Shown: positions 58,555-64,000 of the stretch, piece by piece
Layout: each line of letters opens with the position of its first letter
Numbering within the stretch: position 1 is the first letter of the stretch
Source: Nectonema munidae
Lineage: Eukaryota > Nematomorpha > Nectonematoida > Nectonematidae
Direction of reading: 5' to 3'
Assembly: GCA_030549495.1 (NCBI GenBank)
Contig: JAUIRK010000536.1
Span: forward strand, 806,001 to 870,000
DNA length: 64,000 bases
Made by a program: the position numbers and the translations under genes
The notes under the pieces: model-generated
What the model was told of the DNA's origin: nothing
Database searches by the model: none
The model's input: only the letters and a program-made list of their open reading frames with translations

Positions 58555-59164
58555 TAATTTGCTATGTCTAGTTCACACACTAAATCAAAACTTGATGAAC
58601 ATGAACCTAACTTGTTAGATCCGTTAGACGAATGTCAGTTTGATCCATCTCATCTATATAACCTCCTATTTTACTCACGCAATGTTACTCATCCTGTTTT
58701 GATTTAGCGATGAAATATGTTTAACACCGATCCACTCCATTATTAAACCTCTTCTCTCTGAAGATGGAGAATGGAAAGATGAGGTCCAAGTGGCAGAAGA
58801 AGTAACTGGAGCTAGTGGAGAAAATGCAATTGATGCAATGCTCCAAACAACACCAACCTTCAACACTGAAACAATGAGTGAGAATCTGGGCGCCAATAAT
58901 GACCTTTTGAAGTGTCCATCCTCTTCTATATCTCCAACGAAAAAGGTGAAGATCGGACCAACAGGTTTAGAAGAAGACGTAGTTTTGCCGTTGTCAGTCG
59001 CTTCTTCACTCGCCCCCGAATTTGTTTCCATCAATCCTCCAATCAAATCGAGTGAAAAGATGGATACGAATGTGTTTGATGTCGGAAAATTCAGCACACT
59101 CTCCTCCAGCCAACAGCGTGTCAATCAAAGTGATATTTGTAATCGCTCCAATGAAAACGCCTAA
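58555..59164 (+). CDS. Host terminal coding exon(s), perhaps the PPP4R2 tail
   Basis: From an acceptor-like TTTTGATTTAG at 58697-58707 an open frame of about 150 codons runs to a TAA at 59162. It reads DEICLTPIHSIIKPLLSEDG, SISPTKKVKIGPTGLEED and ends NQSDICNRSNENA; it is hydrophilic, Ser/Glu-rich and near-neutral in base use, with a basic SPTKKVK that could be a nuclear signal. AATAAA at 59291 follows. Upstream, ATG at 58564 opens 47 codons in another frame (MSSSHTKSKLDEHEPNLLDP), preceded by an acceptor-like TTACCTTCAG. The two could be joined by a short intron with a weak donor. The place after PPP4R2 on the same strand suggests its acidic tail, but the phase from 46190 does not fit directly. 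The opposite-strand frame (58675-59124) is probably a shadow. Confidence 0.45.
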
Positions 59165-59290
59165 ATAATGAAAGTTTGCTTTCATTTCGTTTACGTCTTC
59201 TTTTAGGAGTGCACACTACTCTTTACTAACTTTGAGCAATGTGGTTTGTAAAATATTTATCATTGAATTTCTGCGACAAGAAAATTTTTC

Positions 59291-59296
59291 AATAAA
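59291..59296 (+). terminator. Poly(A) signal AATAAA
   Basis: AATAAA about 127 bases after the stop codon at 59164, in a T/A-rich 3' region. Confidence 0.5.
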
Positions 59297-59929
59297 CTTT
59301 GTCAATTGAATTTTTCATCTATGTTTTCCTTGCTTCATTAAAATTTATTCTAATAGTTAATTGGCTATTTTTAACAATTATTTTAGTTTGTTGGTTCGAC
59401 TTTTAGTTAGTTTGTGGGCTAATTAGTACAGTAGAAGCCCCTTATGACGCGCATCGGTAAGTACGCTCGGATATAACACCGTAGCCACATGTGCCCCAAA
59501 CAAGCTTATACGATTTACCTATTATGCTAAAACAAAAAAAATTTATATTCCTTTGAACTTTCATGATTGATTACAATAAGTGTTCATATCAAAAAGAGTA
59601 AAAAAATCATAACAAAACGTGTGTAACAACACCATATCCATACTTCATATAGAGATGAAATATGTTGTACTAAATAATAAACGAAATCAATTCTATTTTG
59701 ACAGCATAACTACACAAAATTCTATATAACATGGTTCGTGGAAGAAAAGGGCGCATGCATTCATCATGGCATTAATCTTTATTTTCTATTATTTTGACAT
59801 ATATTTGAAATGGTGAATGTGATATATTATACTATATTATAGTCATCAAAATCATTATTATTCATGTCATTTCAAAATCATTTATTAAGCATAGAAACAC
59901 AATGCTAAGAGAAAAAGCCTACTTCGTTC

Positions 59930-60950
59930 ATCAAAAGTTGAATTCGGAGAGCGCGTGAACTATTGCCAAGTCTATTCTCCACGGATGGATTAAAGGTGAC
60001 CATAAACCGCGTCATTTTGTTCACACAAGGGAAGCAATGAATAAAAAAAGTAGGAAAAACATAGATGTAGATTGACAAGTTGATATAAAACTGTGCTTAA
60101 TTGGTTGTTGTTCATAAGGGAGAGATAGGCATTCCACTTATCGGACCAGTAATTATTGTACACGCCAAGAAAATCGCTGAAAATTTTTGCGCTAAAAACG
60201 ACTCTTTTCTTGGAAGTTGTTAATTTTTTATTAAACGTCATCGAATTTGTTCTTCGATCTGCTGATAAAAATGTTATGTAACTTTTACAACAATACTTAA
60301 TCAAAGAAGATCTTCAATGCCGATGACACAATTATTTATTATAAGTTATAAAAAAATGAAAGACCGTTTAACAAAACTGGTAATCATAATATGTCTCTTC
60401 TTTGTGTTCGTTAGTATTCAAATCCCAACTGTTTCAATGATGTTAATATGAATTGCATGTCACTTGAATACAAAAACGCTTGGATGACGGACTTTGTTTC
60501 AAAAGGCATTTGTTCTCAGAGGCTGTGTGGTCCAAAAAATTCCCAGAAAAAGTTGTCCATTTAATCGACAACTTTCCATCTCACCCATCAATTCAAATAC
60601 TGACTTATTCCGATTTATAAATTGAGGCTTTTTTGCCACCTGATACTTTTAGTAAAATTCAACCGTTTGATCAGGGGATCATTTACAGGGAACCATCATA
60701 AGTTGCTGGAATCACGTTCTGTATGACATATTCAAGGAAGATACGAGAAAACATGGAAAAAAGTTTTTTGGAATTCGCAAGTGAAGAAATAAGTACAGCA
60801 ATAAACAGTCTGAGAGAAAACCTTGAAGGAGAAGCTCTTCAAGCTTTTATTGATCAATGTGCAGAAATTGGCATTGACTTTCCCCTCTTCGAAAAGCTCC
60901 CAGGCGGAGAACCTGTTCAAGACATTTTCAATACCACAAAACAATCATAA
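59930..60950 (+). pseudogene. Tigger/Jerky-like DDE_1 transposase fossil
   Basis: Plus strand, in several frames: IPLIGPVIIVHAKKIAENF (CENP-B type DNA-binding domain, near 60130-60190), NPNCFNDVN and YKNAWMTDF (near 60420-60500), LIDNFPSHPSIQIL (second Asp, near 60565) and FLPPDTFSKIQPFDQGIIY (third Asp, near 60635-60690). The C-terminal frame is 60723-60950 (EEISTAINSLRENLEGEALQ). Many frame changes; dead. Confidence 0.75.
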
Positions 60951-61459
60951 CTAAATGTAGAAATAGCCTAAAAAAACTACCTTCGCCTGCCCAAGTTGTT
61001 AACTCCATGGAAGAAAGTCTCAAATTGTGTGAGGCATAAGACATTTTGATTCAGCAAGACTTATACGGATAAGAAGTTTAGGCTTTTTTACAAGAAGCAC
61101 TCCTCTTGTATCAAACTATGAGGAAAGTTATCGTAACCCAGTATCTGTATCTAGCATTAGACAGTAGAGTTTGTATTAACTGCACGTCTAAGCAAATTTT
61201 GATGGGCTTGAGGTATAGTCATACTCAGAAACAAATACCACAAATTTAAATTTTTTATAAAAAAGAATTTTTGATTATTTGGATGTTATTGAAGATACTG
61301 TTGTTCTTTTTCCGCCCTTCAAACAACAAACTGCTGAAAATGGTAAAGATTTGATATTGACATTCTGTCAAGAAGAATTTTAGGTATACGAAGCTTTTTG
61401 AAGTTCACAGATTTTATTGGCTTCAATAAAAGTATAAAAAAACATTGTAAAATCGATTT

Positions 61460-61830
61460 CTTCTAAGGATCATTTTTTTTTCAAAAATTTTTGAATTTTT
61501 TTCCTTTGGTTTAAATTTTTATGAGGGGGAAAAAAAAAATTATTTTTTCTTGCCCAAAAAAAATTTAATTTATTTAAAAAATAAGGGGAGGAAGGATGGT
61601 TTTTGTGGGGATGCTGCCTTCCTGGCGGTTGTGGGGTTCCTTCCTTGGGGGGGGGTGGTGGGTTTGGACCCCCCCGCACCACCAACTTTTTGGTAGGGTT
61701 AATATTTTTTTCCTTCCCAATAATTATTTATATTAATTAAAATTATTTAAATTATATTTAATATTTATAATTAATTATTTATTTAGTTGGGGGGGGGGGG
61801 GGGTTTCTTTTTTCTTAAAGAAAGATACCG
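61460..61830. other. Homopolymer-rich, possibly low-quality stretch
   Basis: Runs of A, T, G and C of unusual length and density follow each other, including G12-14 and C7. Neighbouring DNA is not like this. No gene. It may be sequence-consensus error or expanded homopolymers. Confidence 0.5.
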
Positions 61831-62022
61831 AGTCACCCATCTCTTCTCATCCCCACCAATTTTAAAGGCTTGTATAATCATTTTTAGCCAACACCAATAT
61901 TACTTCCATGCAATCTTTTCAAATGACTTTCACCGTTGTTAACAATTAAAATCGAGTCTCATGAGAAAGTATTGTAATTTTTTCTAGTCAAGTTTTAAAG
62001 TGTAATTCCTTGATGTCCATGA

Positions 62023-62311
62023 TGATGTCTTAGTGGCGAATCCAATGGGGGTTGGGGGCTCATGGGCTTAGCCCCCCCTATGAAAAATGGCTTCGAAAAT
62101 TACCCTTACTAATTTTGCTTTTTCCTAAAACAATACTTGTTGGTAGTTGATTACGTTTATATCAACGATATGACAAGTCGAATTCTAAAAGACATAATAC
62201 AGCTGTCGTATTCTCTGAAGACTTTTAGCAAAATTTCAAAAAAATTAAATAGATTTCGCCCCCCCCCCCCCTCCACTATAAGAAATGTCTAGATCCGCCA
62301 CTGTGATGTCT
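62023..62311. mobile_element. hAT-type MITE with 8 bp target duplication
   Basis: The element spans 62031-62303 (273 bp), begins TAGTGGCGAATCC and ends GGATCCGCCACTG in the complement sense (AGATCCGCCACTG). The exact duplication TGATGTCT is on both sides. C- and G-runs lie inside. No coding. Confidence 0.9.
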
Positions 62312-62623
62312 CTAAATTTACCTGGCCTATATTTCTTGAAAACTACAGATATTTTAATTCTATTTTTCTCACGCTTAAACATATTTACAACGATATTATA
62401 TTTTTTGCTTTATAGAAAATCCAATTTAACTATCCTTTATATAGCCGACACCATTTGTATTCGCATAGTGTGAACAGTGTTTCTTATTTTGGGGTAAAAA
62501 TCTTATCACCTCCATTTCCTGCAGCTTACAAGTATGGATCCATGAATAATATTAATTGATGCATTTTCTTCAGCAAACGATTTAAAAGGCTGTGAGATAA
62601 AAGAAGACTTAACCCAGTGGTTC

Positions 62624-62700
62624 TCAATCTCTTTACTCTCGGCCCCCTTTAATCATTTGTCTAAATTTAATCCCGCACACTTTCTACCCTCTTCCATTCT
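62624..62700. mobile_element. hAT end fragment
   Basis: CAGTGGTTCTCAATCTCTTT followed by CGGCCCCC is a well-known form of hAT (Charlie-like) end. No matching right end or duplication was found. Confidence 0.5.
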
Positions 62701-62959
62701 CTCTTTCCAAAATTATATGCTTCAATTTGAAATTTTTTATATGGTGTAATAGAAAAATACACAGAAAAGATACAATTATTCTAAAAACTGACCACGATAC
62801 CATATAACACTATTAGCAACTCAAAATACACACTACCAAGAATCCTATGTTTCGAGCGAAGCGAGAAACGACCACGGGAACGACTAGTATAATATATATC
62901 TTACTAACGGACACTATTTTCACTGTCATTACTGTTCGCTATATAAAAGTTTTACTGTA

Positions 62960-63689
62960 CTAAGGAAAAAAGTCTTTGACAAGTAGTATGCATTTTACAA
63001 ATATGTATTTATTTGTATTGTTCTGTTCAACATTATTCCAATCCAAATCCTAATCTTTTAAGATTAATCCCAATCTTAAAAGATTAGCAAAACATCGTTA
63101 TAAAAAAATTAAATTTTCTTAGATTAATAAAAAACTTGAATTTCATCGACTTGAAAGAAATCTGTCAAATATATACGATCATACACATGTGGTTGTATTG
63201 ATCATTCATCTAGTGTGGCCTTTTACGACAAGTGACCCGAAGTTATATGCGAAGTCTTCAAGTACACGGTCCAATGCGATAAGAACGAAGCAATATTATT
63301 ATATTTATACTAGTATTATCTGCTTACTGTGTCAATTGCTGCTAATAAGCATACTTCAAGTGTGTGATATACTTTTATCTCCTTAACATGGTGTTAGCTT
63401 TTGCATATATTTGCATTAAAAAAGCACTCAATGGTCAATTTGTTGTTAGTGAGTAAGATGATTTGTATGATATGAGGGAAACGAGTGGCGTTGTTGAAGC
63501 TATAGCGTCGCTATAGTGGAAGTCGCAAAACCAACACCAAGTTTAAGCAGTTAGTGAAACTAGACGTTGAACGGTATATTCCTGCGCTAATGCAGAGAAC
63601 TATTTAAGTTGGATCTATCGGAGTTTAGCTTGGCACTACGACTCTCCTTATTTACTCTTGTGAATTTGCGACAGAAACTTGATTTATGT
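62960..63689. other. No recognised gene
   Basis: A perfect 8+1+8 palindrome (CTATAGCG-T-CGCTATAG) lies at 63500-63516. A less AT-rich part at 63440-63680 has no long frame. Confidence 0.4.
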
Positions 63690-63826
63690 TTAACCCGTTA
63701 TCGGCCACAATAACCAGACGATATGTCATGTAAAGCAGAAGATTTGTATTAAAAAGCATTGATAAACGCACACGATTTTATTTTTGTAAAGTCGACATAT
63801 GTCAACTGTGGTCGATAAACGGTTAA
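63690..63826. mobile_element. TTAA-flanked MITE, copy 2
   Basis: The element spans 63694-63822 (129 bp), TTAA on both sides, ends CCCGTTATCGGCCAC and (complement) CCGTTTATCGACCAC. The interior is about 85-90 percent like the copy at 49960-50082 by eye. Confidence 0.9.
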
Positions 63827-64000
63827 TTTTTTCGATGCTGATGGCTTCTCACCTATTTATAATTAGGCGCGTTTGACTAATTTATGAATATGCAACATCA
63901 TCTTTTGTGTTTCAAATATCACAGGTCTCCCTCCCACTTCAAATTATGTAAAATTGCTTTAGAAACATCAGTTATAAATTACTGATTAGTTAGATTTTAA

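Larger units (their letters stand above)
59429..62957 (+). mobile_element. Possible Tigger/Jerky-like element
   Basis: After a TA at 59427 the sequence CAGTAGAAGCCCCTTATGAC resembles a pogo/Tigger left end. A weakly similar inverted end (AGTTTTACTG then TA) lies at 62948-62959. The transposase remains at 59930-60950 lie between, on the plus strand. A hAT MITE at 62031-62303 would then be nested. The right end is uncertain; the element may stop earlier. Confidence 0.4.

Noticed and set aside
58675-59124. 149-codon minus-strand frame
   Set aside because: It lies opposite the plus-strand terminal exon, which has better composition, acceptor and poly(A) signal. The minus frame is probably its shadow.

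Overview
This is an AT-rich, intron-bearing animal genomic window with low gene density and very dense, mostly decayed DNA transposons. Short introns (one of 47 bp), many piggyBac, hAT, Tigger and MULE copies, tRNA-derived SINEs and few LINEs suggest an arthropod, perhaps a parasitic copepod such as a salmon louse. The organism is inferred from style; no single sequence proves it. No rRNA, true tRNA, CRISPR, LTR element or Polinton was recognised.

Host genes. Three or four are supported. (1) A LEM-domain, emerin-like inner nuclear membrane protein lies on + at 24375-27972: four exons, first exon missing, LEM domain at the N end and a transmembrane segment near the C end. (2) The conserved core of the protein phosphatase 4 regulatory subunit PPP4R2 lies on + in exons 42990-43163 and 46097-46190. 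(3) A + terminal coding exon at about 58708-59164 with a poly(A) signal may be the PPP4R2 tail or a separate gene. (4) An unidentified terminal exon lies on - at 248-492.

Mobile elements, left to right. A 1.9 kb unit with 46-47 bp inverted ends (4260-6168) holds an unexplained GC-rich island. Then come a piggyBac fossil (7190-8350, -), a LINE (8640-11080, +) carrying a hAT MITE, and a piggyBac-type element with a roughly 150 bp tandem array (11086-13751). Next is a 10 kb nest: a Tigger element (about 13932-24001) that received a hAT MITE, an inverted pair of SINEs and a nearly whole 6967 bp MULE (16422-23388). The MULE has a perfect 9 bp target duplication, 1.6-1.8 kb terminal inverted repeats, and encodes a PHD-like finger plus an OTU-protease/MULE-transposase protein. 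It is the most striking object here. Intron 2 of the LEM gene holds a hAT fossil. From 30 to 42 kb lie a piggyBac copy split by a minisatellite, a second truncated copy of the tandem-array element, another piggyBac fossil, a SINE and a Merlin fossil. The PPP4R2 introns hold hAT-like and SINE pieces, a LINE fragment, a Tigger fragment and a piggyBac broken by a CGBP1-like hAT. The last 5 kb has a Tigger/Jerky-like fossil, hAT MITEs and a TTAA MITE.

The host genes show no operon logic. The common theme is transposons landing in older transposons or in introns, with target duplications that let the order of insertion be read.
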